A stretch of DNA of 28,265 bases from a bacterium (GTDB lineage Bacteria; JAHJDO01): contig JAUWOV010000009.1 in the NCBI GenBank assembly GCA_030611945.1, forward strand, positions 1 through 28,265, written 5' to 3'. Both the position numbers and the translations under genes were made by a program. Shown here piece after piece: positions 6,374-14,615 of this stretch. The notes below the pieces were generated by a model that saw nothing but the letters and a program-made list of their open reading frames with translations, searched no databases and was not told the DNA's origin. Within the stretch, counting starts at the first letter, position 1, and every line of letters begins with the position of its first letter.

Positions 6374-8056
6374 AGACTGTGTCATAATAGGTTTATTCTG
6401 GAAGTATAGGGTATTTATTCATATAATATACTGAATAGACAAGATATATTTAGGAGGGAGAATTAAATGGCTTTTCGACATGGCGAACGATTTCAAATGA
6501 ATTTATTTCCACAGAGTCTGGACGATTATGTTGGGCAAAATGATCCAGCGCGTGTCTATGATGCGTTCGTGGAGGCTTTGGATTATGATGAATTAGGTAT
6601 TTCCTTGCATGAGAAACAAGCTGGTAATGCGCGGTACAATCCTAAATCAATGTTGAAACTATTACTATACGGTTACTCATACGGGATACGTAGTTCCAGA
6701 AAATTAGAGAGAGCAACCTATCACAATGTATCTTTCATGTGGATGGTGGAGGGTTTGAGACCGGATCATAAAACGATTGCACGTTTTCGTCGGGATCACA
6801 GGGAAAGTTTCAAGCAGGTAATGAAACAATGTGCCCGACTTTGCTTGAAACTTGATCTAATTGATGGAAACACATTATTCGTAGACGGAACAAAAATACG
6901 AGCGAATGCCTCAATAAACCATACATGGAAAGAAAAATGTTGTCAGAAGATGCTATCCAATATCGACGAACGCATAAATGCTATCATGGATGAATGTGAT
7001 GCCAAAGATAAAGAAGAAACGAATGCCGAAAGCTTCGTTGAGTTAAAAGAAGAACTTGCTGACAAAAAATCTCTCAAGTTGACCATTAAGTCGCTCTTAG
7101 GCGAGATTAAATCAGAAGAAAAGACATCAGTAAATACAACAGATAAGGATTGCGTTGTGGTTAAGGGACGTCAAGGGCACCATGCCGGCTATAACGGTCA
7201 GATAGTTGTAGATGATAAGCATGGGCTGATCGTAAACAGTGACGTTGTGAATGAATCGAATGATCGGAATCAGTTTTCAAATCAAATCACACAGGCGCAA
7301 GAGATTTTAGACAAGCCCTGCGAAACCGCCTGCGCGGATTCAGGATACGCTAATACAAATAACTTGGCAGTTGTAGATAAAGCCGGTGTTAAAGTTGTCG
7401 TTCCCACACAGGAGCAGGAAAGCAAACAAGTAGAAAAACCTTTTTCCAAGCAGCAATTTCGGTACGACGCAGAGAACGGCTGTTATTGGTGTTCAAAAGA
7501 ACATCCTCTGAAATATTCAACAACTGATCATAAAACAGGAAAACGGATTTATCGCATAAATAGCCGTAAGATATGTACTTCATGTTGTCATTTTGGTCAG
7601 TGTACCACGGCACAAAAGGGACGCAGTATTACACGTCTGTTCAACGAAGACATCAAAAGAAAATTGGAGAAACAGTATCAAACGCTGGAATCACAAGTCG
7701 TATACAAGAGAAGAAAAGAGAAAGCAGAACTGCCTTTTGGGCACATAAAGAGAAATCTGGGGGTACAAGCATTTTTATTGAGAGGTATCCAGGGGGTTAG
7801 GGCTGAAATGTCGATATTCTCCACTAATTTCAATCTTTCAAGGTTGATGACACTTATTGATACAAAAACACTACTTGACAGGCTCAAGGTTGCTTAAGGG
7901 GCATGAATATATGCGCATTTTGAATATATAATGCCATAAATGAAGGACAAAACAACACGATATGGATCGAATTTAAATTACCAATAGTGCGTTAAATGAA
8001 TTTCTTGAATTATGGGACTTTTATTGCCTCTTGGCGTTTGGTTATGACACAGTCTC
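6374..8056 (+). mobile_element. IS1182-family insertion sequence, complete
   Basis: The element is about 1683 bp and carries one intact transposase gene. The ends form inverted repeats: AGACTGTGTCATAA at 6374-6387 and its complement TTATGACACAGTCT at 8042-8055. One extra base at the right end leaves the exact boundary uncertain by 1 bp. CAAG occurs directly outside each end (6370-6373 and 8057-8060), the expected target duplication. It is the only plus-strand gene unit in the window and has not visibly disrupted a gene. It lies in the loop of a dispersed hairpin repeat. Intact ends, target duplication and open reading frame point to a fairly recent insertion. Confidence 0.88.
6467..7897 (+). 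CDS. IS1182-family transposase
   Basis: This 476-residue DDE transposase moves the surrounding element. The N-terminal domain (about 1-130) has the family opening (AFRHGERFQMNLFPQSLDDY), and NPKSMLKLLLYGYSYGIRSSRKLE and DHKTIARFRRDH are typical of the DUF772-type transposase N-domain. Catalytic acidic residues are probably D140 (FVDGTKIRANAS), D291 (CADSGYAN) and E421 (KEKAELPFGHIKRNLG). A cysteine-rich zinc-ribbon-like insert (YWCSKEH ... KICTSCCHFGQC) lies at about 340-380, also usual for the family. AGGAGGGA stands 7 nt upstream of the ATG, and TATAAT at 6422-6427 may be a -10 element without a clear -35. No frameshift or internal stop. Confidence 0.93.
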   Translation: MAFRHGERFQMNLFPQSLDDYVGQNDPARVYDAFVEALDYDELGISLHEKQAGNARYNPKSMLKLLLYGYSYGIRSSRKLERATYHNVSFMWMVEGLRPDHKTIARFRRDHRESFKQVMKQCARLCLKLDLIDGNTLFVDGTKIRANASINHTWKEKCCQKMLSNIDERINAIMDECDAKDKEETNAESFVELKEELADKKSLKLTIKSLLGEIKSEEKTSVNTTDKDCVVVKGRQGHHAGYNGQIVVDDKHGLIVNSDVVNESNDRNQFSNQITQAQEILDKPCETACADSGYANTNNLAVVDKAGVKVVVPTQEQESKQVEKPFSKQQFRYDAENGCYWCSKEHPLKYSTTDHKTGKRIYRINSRKICTSCCHFGQCTTAQKGRSITRLFNEDIKRKLEKQYQTLESQVVYKRRKEKAELPFGHIKRNLGVQAFLLRGIQGVRAEMSIFSTNFNLSRLMTLIDTKTLLDRLKVA

Positions 8057-8076
8057 CAAGTCGGAGAATGACAGTG
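8057..8076. repeat. Right half of the split stem-loop repeat with target duplicate CAAG
   Basis: CAAG (8057-8060) duplicates 6370-6373, and TCGGAGAATGACAGTG (8061-8076) is the pairing partner of 6354-6369. The next repeat element (8076-8158) begins immediately, so two unrelated-looking repeats are abutted here. Confidence 0.7.
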
Positions 8077-8158
8077 TAGGGGTCGGATTTATCCGACCCG
8101 CGGGCTTGCCCTGAACCAGTGCGAACTCGGTTCGGGGCTTGATAAATCAAGCCCCTAC
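8076..8158. repeat. Composite palindromic intergenic element (three hairpins inside GTAGGGG/CCCCTAC ends)
   Basis: The outer ends GTAGGGG (8076-8082) and CCCCTAC (8152-8158) are complementary. Inside are a perfect 9-bp hairpin (GGGTCGGAT/ATCCGACCC, 8080-8099), a weaker CTGAACC/GGTTCGG pair (about 8111-8135) and a perfect 10-bp hairpin (GGGGCTTGAT/ATCAAGCCCC, 8134-8155). A related shorter copy occurs at 2631-2655. A reading frame at 8010-8192 across this block is only repeat and is not a gene. Together with the IS right end it makes up the longest gene-free stretch (7898-8181). Confidence 0.7.
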
Positions 8159-8181
8159 AATACTTTGCAATGACATGTTTT

Positions 8182-8628
8182 TTACTCATCATTTGAGCTT
8201 AATTTTAATAATTTTCCTTTTAGTCGCAATAGATCTTTTCCAAAAGCGCCCATTATTTCATCGTACATATCTTTTATCTCTTCTGGTAAATAATCATGAA
8301 CTATTCTATTTCTTACATCTCTCATTTGCAGCCATAGAATAGTGGAACTTATTATTTCTAATTTCCCCATTCTGTTCAATAAATCTCTTAAGGTTTCAGA
8401 ATTTTCGCCATACATTAATTTTTCATAACTTCTAAAATATTTCAAACTAATTTCAATTGCCCTGATAAATCTATCACTTAAAGCGTCATAAGGTTCTCTT
8501 TCTTTTGGAGTATATATTTTATTTGCATCAAAGGGTTTTACTTCATTCAGAGAGGCTTCTACTAAATTGATCGCACTTATTGCTTTAGCTAAAGATGCTT
8601 TAGTTAAAATTTGTTGATCATCTCTCAT
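8182..8628 (-). CDS. hepT: HEPN-domain toxin (HepT-like RNase)
   Basis: The 148-residue, all-helical protein carries RNRIVHDY at 106-113, which fits the HEPN RNase signature Rx4HxY (R106, H111, Y113). HepT toxins cut RNA (in characterised cases tRNA) and are inactivated when the partner nucleotidyltransferase adds AMP to the tyrosine of this motif. Its ATG overlaps the stop of the upstream nucleotidyltransferase by four bases, the standard mntA-hepT layout. Its stop is close to a block of palindromic repeats. The active-site residues are intact, so it is likely functional. Confidence 0.88.
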   Translation of the reverse strand: MRDDQQILTKASLAKAISAINLVEASLNEVKPFDANKIYTPKEREPYDALSDRFIRAIEISLKYFRSYEKLMYGENSETLRDLLNRMGKLEIISSTILWLQMRDVRNRIVHDYLPEEIKDMYDEIMGAFGKDLLRLKGKLLKLSSNDE

Positions 8629-8909
8629 TCAAATTTCTCCATTTTAATTACATTCAGGAAAGCGCTTTGTTCTCTTGTAAGCTTCAATTTATTCATTACA
8701 ACCACATCAATTTTCTCCTCGCATTCCATAAAAAACCTTACAGAAACCTTTTGTGAAAGCCTGAATGCATTTTCCTTAGAAAATATCAGAACATCAATAT
8801 CTCCGCCTTTTTTTGTATCATCTACCCTTGAACCAAACAAATAGACATTTCCATTGATATCCTCAACTGCTTTTCTTAACGCGCTAACTTCTTTCTTATC
8901 TAATCTCAT
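8625..8909 (-). CDS. mntA: MntA-like minimal nucleotidyltransferase antitoxin
   Basis: The 94-residue protein has the minimal nucleotidyltransferase signature: VYLFGSRVDDTKKGGDIDVLIF (about residues 22-43), the GS...DxD pattern, and a third acidic strand EKIDVVVM. In the MntA-HepT system this enzyme AMPylates the HEPN toxin and so acts as the antitoxin. Gene order and the ATGA overlap with hepT support the assignment. GAGAT is the only upstream purine-rich stretch, so the ribosome binding site is weak. It is separated by 42 bp from the AbiEii-like gene and could be transcribed with it. Confidence 0.88.
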   Translation of the reverse strand: MRLDKKEVSALRKAVEDINGNVYLFGSRVDDTKKGGDIDVLIFSKENAFRLSQKVSVRFFMECEEKIDVVVMNKLKLTREQSAFLNVIKMEKFE

Positions 8910-8951
8910 TTATGTTTATTATCTCATTTATTTATAATTAAGAATTTAAAA

Positions 8952-9569
8952 TTAGAAATTTCTCCTTACTTCATCTTCAAAGTATCCCTTGACCTGTTCC
9001 CATGCTATTTCTTTTGACATTTTTGGCATTGTAGTCGCTTCGGCATCTAAAAAATAAACTAAACTCTTCTGAATGTGGACAAGGTTAGAAGCTAAAGTTC
9101 CATACTTACGGTCATAAAGTGATAACATTTCATTTAAGGATATTCCTTTTTGACACATAAAATAAATATCCATAAAATCTCTCTTAATTCCCCTTGAACC
9201 AACGGCATCTATTTTCATCGCTGCGATATCTCGTAAATCAAGAATATTTATACTGAATAAAGATTTAAAAGGAAACAAAACCGGGTAATTATATACAAAG
9301 ATACTGAACTTTACTTCTTCAAAATTACCTAAGATAGTCCCCCAACTTTGCCTGTCTAATTCAAATTTGCCTATTTTTTTTAAAGAACGAATTAACTCCT
9401 CAGCATTAAACTCACGAGGAGTAAAGAAATCTAAATCAACAGAAATCCTATGACCTATCTGTAAAGCGCAGGCTGTGCCGCCTGCCAAATAGGCATTATC
9501 CATCAAATGCGATTTGCCTAATATGGCCAATGCCTTCTTTGTGTTTCCAAATAAGGTTTCTGTAAACAT
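8952..9569 (-). CDS. AbiEii/toxin-family nucleotidyltransferase
   Basis: The 205-residue product matches the PF08843-type nucleotidyltransferase pattern: YLAGGTACALQIGHRISVDLDFFTP (about 28-52), where GG and DxD form the nucleotide-binding site, then LRDIAAMKIDAVGSRGIKRDFMDIYFM (about 112-138), the second conserved block. Members include the AbiEii toxins of abortive-infection systems and the MenT toxins, which modify tRNA ends. The upstream gene, overlapping by 52 bp, is the likely antitoxin. AAGG stands about 4 nt before the ATG. Toxin activity is inferred from family and context. Confidence 0.85.
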   Translation of the reverse strand: MFTETLFGNTKKALAILGKSHLMDNAYLAGGTACALQIGHRISVDLDFFTPREFNAEELIRSLKKIGKFELDRQSWGTILGNFEEVKFSIFVYNYPVLFPFKSLFSINILDLRDIAAMKIDAVGSRGIKRDFMDIYFMCQKGISLNEMLSLYDRKYGTLASNLVHIQKSLVYFLDAEATTMPKMSKEIAWEQVKGYFEDEVRRNF

Positions 9570-9820
9570 AAGACCTTTTTTTTATTGATACTAAAAATAA
9601 GCGCCCAAAAATTTGCGCTTTTTGGCGAAACACTGCGATAATGAAACAAAATATCCTCAATCTGATGTCTGACAAAATTTCTTTTCATCCAGCCAATCGC
9701 ACTTTCATCGCCATACTCAAGTAATCTTGCCAATACATCCCGAGAAGACACATCTGCATCTATTTTCTCAAATTCCACATCCCAAAAATATTTCTCTAAA
9801 AATCCAGGCAGCTTTTTCAT
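9518..9820 (-). CDS. DUF6922-like small protein, probable antitoxin of the AbiEii-like gene
   Basis: This 100-residue protein has the pattern LPGFLEKYFWDVEFEKID ... LARLLEYGDESAIGWM ... SPKSANFWAL that I associate with DUF6922-type proteins encoded directly before AbiEii-like nucleotidyltransferases. It starts 16 bp after the bamA stop with GGAGAGCAGGA as ribosome binding site, so it is tied to the conserved operon. Its last 17 codons overlap the next gene in another frame, including a run of eight A residues (9583-9576, minus strand) where slippage could occur. The exact role is inferred from gene order. Confidence 0.7.
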   Translation of the reverse strand: MKKLPGFLEKYFWDVEFEKIDADVSSRDVLARLLEYGDESAIGWMKRNFVRHQIEDILFHYRSVSPKSANFWALIFSINKKKVLCLQKPYLETQRRHWPY

Positions 9821-9835
9821 AAAAATCCTGCTCTC

Positions 9836-12148
9836 CTAGAAACTATAAGATATGGAAATGTCAAATCTGCCTTTATGTCTGTCTATACCGTATCCGTAAA
9901 ATAATGTAACGGGTATAGGCATAAGTATTCTTATCCCGGTCCCTATGCTTGTTTTTAGCGAGCCTGAGAAACCCCCTGCGCTTTTCCATGCGTTTCCAGC
10001 ATCATAGAATATTAACCCTCTGATTTTCATAGGACTTTTTGTTGGAGTGTCAGTTGTATCCACCAGAAGATATGAGTATTCCAGATTACCAACTAACATT
10101 GAATTTCCGCCAACATTAACATCGTCCTCTTTAGGTCCTATGCTGCTGTAATCATATCCTCTAACTGTGCTCGGGCCACCTACATGGAATCGCTCATAAA
10201 CCGGAACTTGTTTTGTGCCTCCGTAATTATCAACCACTCCCGCCCTGAAACGAACATTGAACACGGACTTTTTAGTTAGAGGAAAATATTTGCTTGCGCT
10301 GCCTGTTATTTTATAAAAATCCTTATCTCCAAAAAAAGGACCGCCAGCGCACTCTGCAGACACTACATTCACATAACCTTCGGTCGGATCAAGAATATTA
10401 TTTCTATGATCATTTTTTATCTTAGCCGTTATGCTGCTAATAGTTGCTGATCCTTCATCATCCCGTACTACATCAGGAGCGTCATCTGTTAAGCTGCCCA
10501 CATCTACGTTCTCACATTTATACGTAAGAGAGCCTCGCGTGTATTCCGTAAGAGAACGTCCAGCTCTTATGTCTCCGCCGGTTTTGGTTTCTGTCCATTC
10601 TTCTTGATAATAGGTTTTATTGTATAGATCAAACCCCAGAGAAAGAGGCTCATCTCTAAACCACGGCTCTGTAAAGCTCAAAACAAAATTCTGCCTTCTT
10701 GCGCTTATGTCAGCCCGGATACTGGCATACTGACCACCGCCTGAAAAACTTGGAAAGTTCTTGATATCAAAATTCTTCTGCCTAAGCTCTACAAATCCTA
10801 TAGCATTCTCCACTGTGCTGTATCCGCCGCCAAAAGAGAAACTGCCTGTCTTTTTTTCTTCTACATCGCAGATCAAGTCCCTGGTATTTATTTCTTCTGT
10901 TTTCTCATCAGAAAAATCCACTTTGTGAAAATAATCTAAATTCATTAACCTTTGCCTGCTTCGCCTAACCTTTTTTGTATCAAACTTTTCTCCCGGCTTT
11001 ATTCTTACTTCTCTGCGAATAACCTTGTCCTTTGTTTCCAGATTCCCTTTTATAATAACCTGCCGAAGATAGTTAATGCTCCCTTCATATACATTGTACA
11101 CCACATCAACTGTTTTATTTTTATCGTTAATCTGTGTTTCCGGATTGGCATAAGCCTCTATATATCCTCTCTCTCCGTAAAACATTCGCATATTATAAAT
11201 GTCCTTAGAAACAGCATGCCTGCTAAAAACATCGCCTTTTTTCATATCCAATATGCTGATGACCTCCTGAGAAGGTAAATTCTTATTGCCTTTTACAGTG
11301 ATATTGTTTGTGAAATATTTATCTTTTTCATCAATAAGAATTCTTATATACATCTTAGTTCTTGCCTCATTAAAGGTTATATCTGCTTCTTCTATCTCAG
11401 CTTTTATATACCCGGCTCTGTCGTAATAAAGTTTGAGCCGTTTTATGTCTTCTTTTAATTTATCAGGGTCATAATATCCTCTTGGAAACCATTTTAGTCT
11501 GGCTTTTTTGGTTACCATTTGTCTCCTTAGCTTCCAGTTACTGAAATGGCTGTTTCCATCAAAAACAATCTTTTTTATCTTTACTTTATTCCCCTCTTTT
11601 ATATTGATATTGACAACAACTTTGTCGGGTTTCTTCTCCTCAACAGTATGGCTGACAGCAGCTGCATAATATCCGTGTTTTTTGTACAGTTCATATATGG
11701 ATTCATCATTTCTTTTCAGACGTTTCTCGTTATATGTATCTCCTATGACAATAGACATAATCCTCTTTATCTTTTTTAATTTTAATTTCTTATTACCTGA
11801 TATCACAATCTTCTCAATAGCAGGTCTCTCCTGAACAGTAAAAGTAATGTTCAGCCCTCCAAGAAACTCGGAAGCGTCTACAGTTATATCCTGAAAATGT
11901 CCAAGTTTATACAGCGCTTCAATATCTGCGCTTATTGTTTCCTGTAAAAACGGCACTCCTTCTTTAGTCTTTATTCTATTTAGAATAGTTGAAGTACTTA
12001 TTCTGCTATTCCCTTTCACACTTACTTTTGTCACTTTTTTTACATCCTTAGAAGCCTGTTCAGCAATTGCCTCAGAGATGTAGGGTGTGAGACAGGAAAT
12101 AAATAGAAAGAGAAAAATACCTGCGTAACGTTTTTTTGCCATCATCAT
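9836..12148 (-). CDS. bamA: Outer membrane protein assembly factor BamA
   Basis: BamA is the beta-barrel insertase of the outer membrane. The 770-residue chain has a signal peptide (YAGIFLFLFISCLTPYISEAIA). About five POTRA domains follow (residues roughly 38-420; recurring patterns such as VKGNSRISTSTIL, ISGNKKLKLKKIK, FDGNSHFSNWKLR, VKGNKNLPSQEVI and IKGNLETKDKVI). The barrel extends from about 430 to the end. VRGYDYSSIGP is the conserved loop-6 VRGY motif, and the last residue is phenylalanine (SISYSF), the beta-signal. ATGATGATG offers three starts: 12148 overlaps the clpC stop, and 12142 has the best spacing from AGGAGC. In many genomes ompH follows directly; here accessory genes intervene. 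Confidence 0.95.
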   Translation of the reverse strand: MMMAKKRYAGIFLFLFISCLTPYISEAIAEQASKDVKKVTKVSVKGNSRISTSTILNRIKTKEGVPFLQETISADIEALYKLGHFQDITVDASEFLGGLNITFTVQERPAIEKIVISGNKKLKLKKIKRIMSIVIGDTYNEKRLKRNDESIYELYKKHGYYAAAVSHTVEEKKPDKVVVNINIKEGNKVKIKKIVFDGNSHFSNWKLRRQMVTKKARLKWFPRGYYDPDKLKEDIKRLKLYYDRAGYIKAEIEEADITFNEARTKMYIRILIDEKDKYFTNNITVKGNKNLPSQEVISILDMKKGDVFSRHAVSKDIYNMRMFYGERGYIEAYANPETQINDKNKTVDVVYNVYEGSINYLRQVIIKGNLETKDKVIRREVRIKPGEKFDTKKVRRSRQRLMNLDYFHKVDFSDEKTEEINTRDLICDVEEKKTGSFSFGGGYSTVENAIGFVELRQKNFDIKNFPSFSGGGQYASIRADISARRQNFVLSFTEPWFRDEPLSLGFDLYNKTYYQEEWTETKTGGDIRAGRSLTEYTRGSLTYKCENVDVGSLTDDAPDVVRDDEGSATISSITAKIKNDHRNNILDPTEGYVNVVSAECAGGPFFGDKDFYKITGSASKYFPLTKKSVFNVRFRAGVVDNYGGTKQVPVYERFHVGGPSTVRGYDYSSIGPKEDDVNVGGNSMLVGNLEYSYLLVDTTDTPTKSPMKIRGLIFYDAGNAWKSAGGFSGSLKTSIGTGIRILMPIPVTLFYGYGIDRHKGRFDISISYSF

Positions 12149-14613
12149 TTGCTCCTTATGTTTTTAACAGCCTTTTGTCTTTTTATACTAAAATCTAATT
12201 TATCTCCCTTTTGAACAACCTCTATTATGGAGCCTTTGGAAATCTTGCTTCTTAACATTTCTTCAGAGAGAGGGTCTTCAATATAACGCTGTATGGCCCT
12301 TTGGAGAGGTCTTGCTCCGTAAACGGGGTCATAGCCTTTTTCAATGAGAAAATCCTTTGCCTGAGAAGTAATATGTAATTTTATTTTATCTGATTCAAGG
12401 CGTGAATATACATCGCCTAACATCAGACCCACTATCTTTTTTAGTTCATCTTTAGTGAGTTCATGGAATACTATTACTTCGTCCAATCTATTAATAAATT
12501 CGGGTCTGAACACCTGTTTAACCTCGCTCATAAGTCTGGACTTAGTTTCTTTATACGTCAGCTTCGCATCTGAAGAGCGAAATCCCAAGGATCCGCGCTT
12601 TATATCGCGTGTACCAATGTTTGATGTCATAATTAATACTGTATTTCTGAAATCCACAGTATGATTCAAACTATCCGTCAACCTGCCGTCGTCAAATACC
12701 TGCAGGAGTATATTAAAGACATCCGGATGCGCTTTTTCTATTTCGTCAAAAAGAACCACAGAGTATGGCCGTCTTCTTACCTTTTCAGTAAGCAGTCCGC
12801 CTTCTTCATAGCCCACATATCCCGGAGGAGCCCCGATAAGCCTTGATACGGCAAATTTCTCCATGTACTCTGACATATCAAGACGTATAAGAGCATCTCT
12901 GTCACCAAATAAAAACTCTGCTAAGGTCTTTGCAAGCTCTGTTTTCCCTACGCCTGTAGGTCCCAGAAAAATGAATGAGCCAACTGGCCTTTTTGGATCT
13001 TTCAGCCCTGATCGTGAGCGTCTTATCGCTCTGCTGATTGATTCTATTGGTTCATCCTGCCCGATAACACGATTATGCAGAGCCTCTTCCATCTTGAGAA
13101 GCTTTTTAGCCTCTGCTTCCTGAAGTCTCTGAACCGGTACTCCTGTCCACTTGGCCACAATCTCTGCAATTGTATCAGTAGTTACTGCAGCAGACGCCTT
13201 TTTACTTGACTGCTTCCAGTTTTTCTGCTGATTAGAGAGCTTAGCCTTCAGCTTTCTCTCTTGATCTCTTAATTGCGCCGCTCTCTCAAAATCCTGCGCT
13301 TTAACAGCCGCTTCTTTTTCTTTCTTAGCTTCACCAACCTGTTTTTCAAGTTTTTTTACATCTAAAGGCGCAGTCGTCACTGATAATCGCACCTTTGCGC
13401 CGGCTTCATCTATGACATCTATTGCCTTATCCGGTAAAAATCTATCGGTTATATAGCGATCAGACAGTTTAGCTGCAGATTCAAGCGCTTCATCCGCTAT
13501 CCTTACCCTATGATACGCTTCATATTTATCTCTTAATCCCTTTAATATTTCAGTTGTTTCATCTACAGACGGAGCTTCAACCATAATCGTTTGAAAACGC
13601 CTTTCCAAAGCGGTATCTCTTTCAATGTATTTTCTGTATTCATCTACGGTTGTCGCTCCAATACACTGAATATCCCCTCTTGCCAATGCAGGTTTCAGTA
13701 TATTGGAAGCGTCCAGCGCTCCTTCTGCAGCGCCTGCGCCTACTAAATTATGTATTTCGTCAATAAACATTATCACATCGTCTGATTTTTTTATCTCTGA
13801 CATAACAGCCTTAATTCTTTCTTCAAACTGCCCGCGATACTTTGTTCCGGCAACCATTGAAGCCAGATCAAGTGTTATGAGCTTTTTTCCTTTAATGGAA
13901 TCAGGAACGTTCCCTGCAATTATTTGCTGAGCCAATCCCTCTACAATAGCTGTTTTACCAACTCCCGCATCTCCTAAAAGAACAGGATTATTCTTTTTTC
14001 TTCTGCTTAATATATGAATTACTCTTTCTATCTCATCCTTTCTCCCTATAACAGGATCAAGCTTTCCATCAATTGCAAGTTTTGTGAGATTACTGCCAAA
14101 CGCATCAAGCGCAGGTGTCTTGGTCTTTACTCCAGTCCCACCTGATCCTGTATGACCTGCTGCTGCGCCAACAGGTTCTGCACCGAGAAGACTCATTATT
14201 TCATCTCTCACCTTTTCCGGATTAAGTCCCATTTGTTCAAGAACCTGAGCCGCAATCCCCTCTTTTTCGCGAATCAAGCCCAGAAATATATGTTCTGTTC
14301 CAACATAATTATGTCCCAGAGCAGACGCTTCCTCCAGAGAGAGCTCCAGAACTCTCTTTGCCTGCGGGCTTATAGGCATCTCGCCAAGTATTAATGTGGG
14401 AGAACCTGTTTTCGCTTTTTTCTCTATCTCGTTTCTTATCTTTCTTGGATCTATACCCATTTTTTCAATTACTGCCAGAGCTACTCCACTACCAACTCTA
14501 AGAAGACCAAGTAAAATATGTTCCGTCCCAACCTGCGGATGACTCATGCGGGTAGCTTCTTCTTTTGCCATTATAACTACACGTTTTGCTCTTTCTGTAA
14601 ATCTGCTGAACAT
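12145..14613 (-). CDS. clpC: ATP-dependent Clp protease ATP-binding subunit ClpC
   Basis: ClpC unfolds proteins and feeds them to ClpP. The 822 residues contain two Clp_N repeats (1-145; FSRFTERAKRVVIMAKEEA), nucleotide-binding domain 1 with Walker A GDAGVGKTA (about 218), a UVR-containing middle domain (FERAAQLRDQERKLKAKL, about 445), and nucleotide-binding domain 2 with Walker A GPTGVGKTELAKTL (about 550) and VLIMTSNIG. The middle domain identifies ClpC rather than ClpB or ClpA; it is where McsB/MecA-type adaptors act. mcsB ends 2 bp upstream with AGAAGGGGG as ribosome binding site, so ClpC is made together with the arginine kinase. clpP is not in the window. Confidence 0.95.
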   Translation of the reverse strand: MFSRFTERAKRVVIMAKEEATRMSHPQVGTEHILLGLLRVGSGVALAVIEKMGIDPRKIRNEIEKKAKTGSPTLILGEMPISPQAKRVLELSLEEASALGHNYVGTEHIFLGLIREKEGIAAQVLEQMGLNPEKVRDEIMSLLGAEPVGAAAGHTGSGGTGVKTKTPALDAFGSNLTKLAIDGKLDPVIGRKDEIERVIHILSRRKKNNPVLLGDAGVGKTAIVEGLAQQIIAGNVPDSIKGKKLITLDLASMVAGTKYRGQFEERIKAVMSEIKKSDDVIMFIDEIHNLVGAGAAEGALDASNILKPALARGDIQCIGATTVDEYRKYIERDTALERRFQTIMVEAPSVDETTEILKGLRDKYEAYHRVRIADEALESAAKLSDRYITDRFLPDKAIDVIDEAGAKVRLSVTTAPLDVKKLEKQVGEAKKEKEAAVKAQDFERAAQLRDQERKLKAKLSNQQKNWKQSSKKASAAVTTDTIAEIVAKWTGVPVQRLQEAEAKKLLKMEEALHNRVIGQDEPIESISRAIRRSRSGLKDPKRPVGSFIFLGPTGVGKTELAKTLAEFLFGDRDALIRLDMSEYMEKFAVSRLIGAPPGYVGYEEGGLLTEKVRRRPYSVVLFDEIEKAHPDVFNILLQVFDDGRLTDSLNHTVDFRNTVLIMTSNIGTRDIKRGSLGFRSSDAKLTYKETKSRLMSEVKQVFRPEFINRLDEVIVFHELTKDELKKIVGLMLGDVYSRLESDKIKLHITSQAKDFLIEKGYDPVYGARPLQRAIQRYIEDPLSEEMLRSKISKGSIIEVVQKGDKLDFSIKRQKAVKNIRSK

Positions 14614-14615
14614 CT

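Noticed and set aside
7898-8041. Rho-independent terminator or small RNA after the transposase
   Set aside because: AT-rich inverted stretches exist, but no stable stem followed by a T run was found.
8010-8192. 60-residue open frame on the minus strand after hepT
   Set aside because: It consists of the IS end and palindromic repeats; the peptide is repeat-derived and has no recognisable protein pattern.
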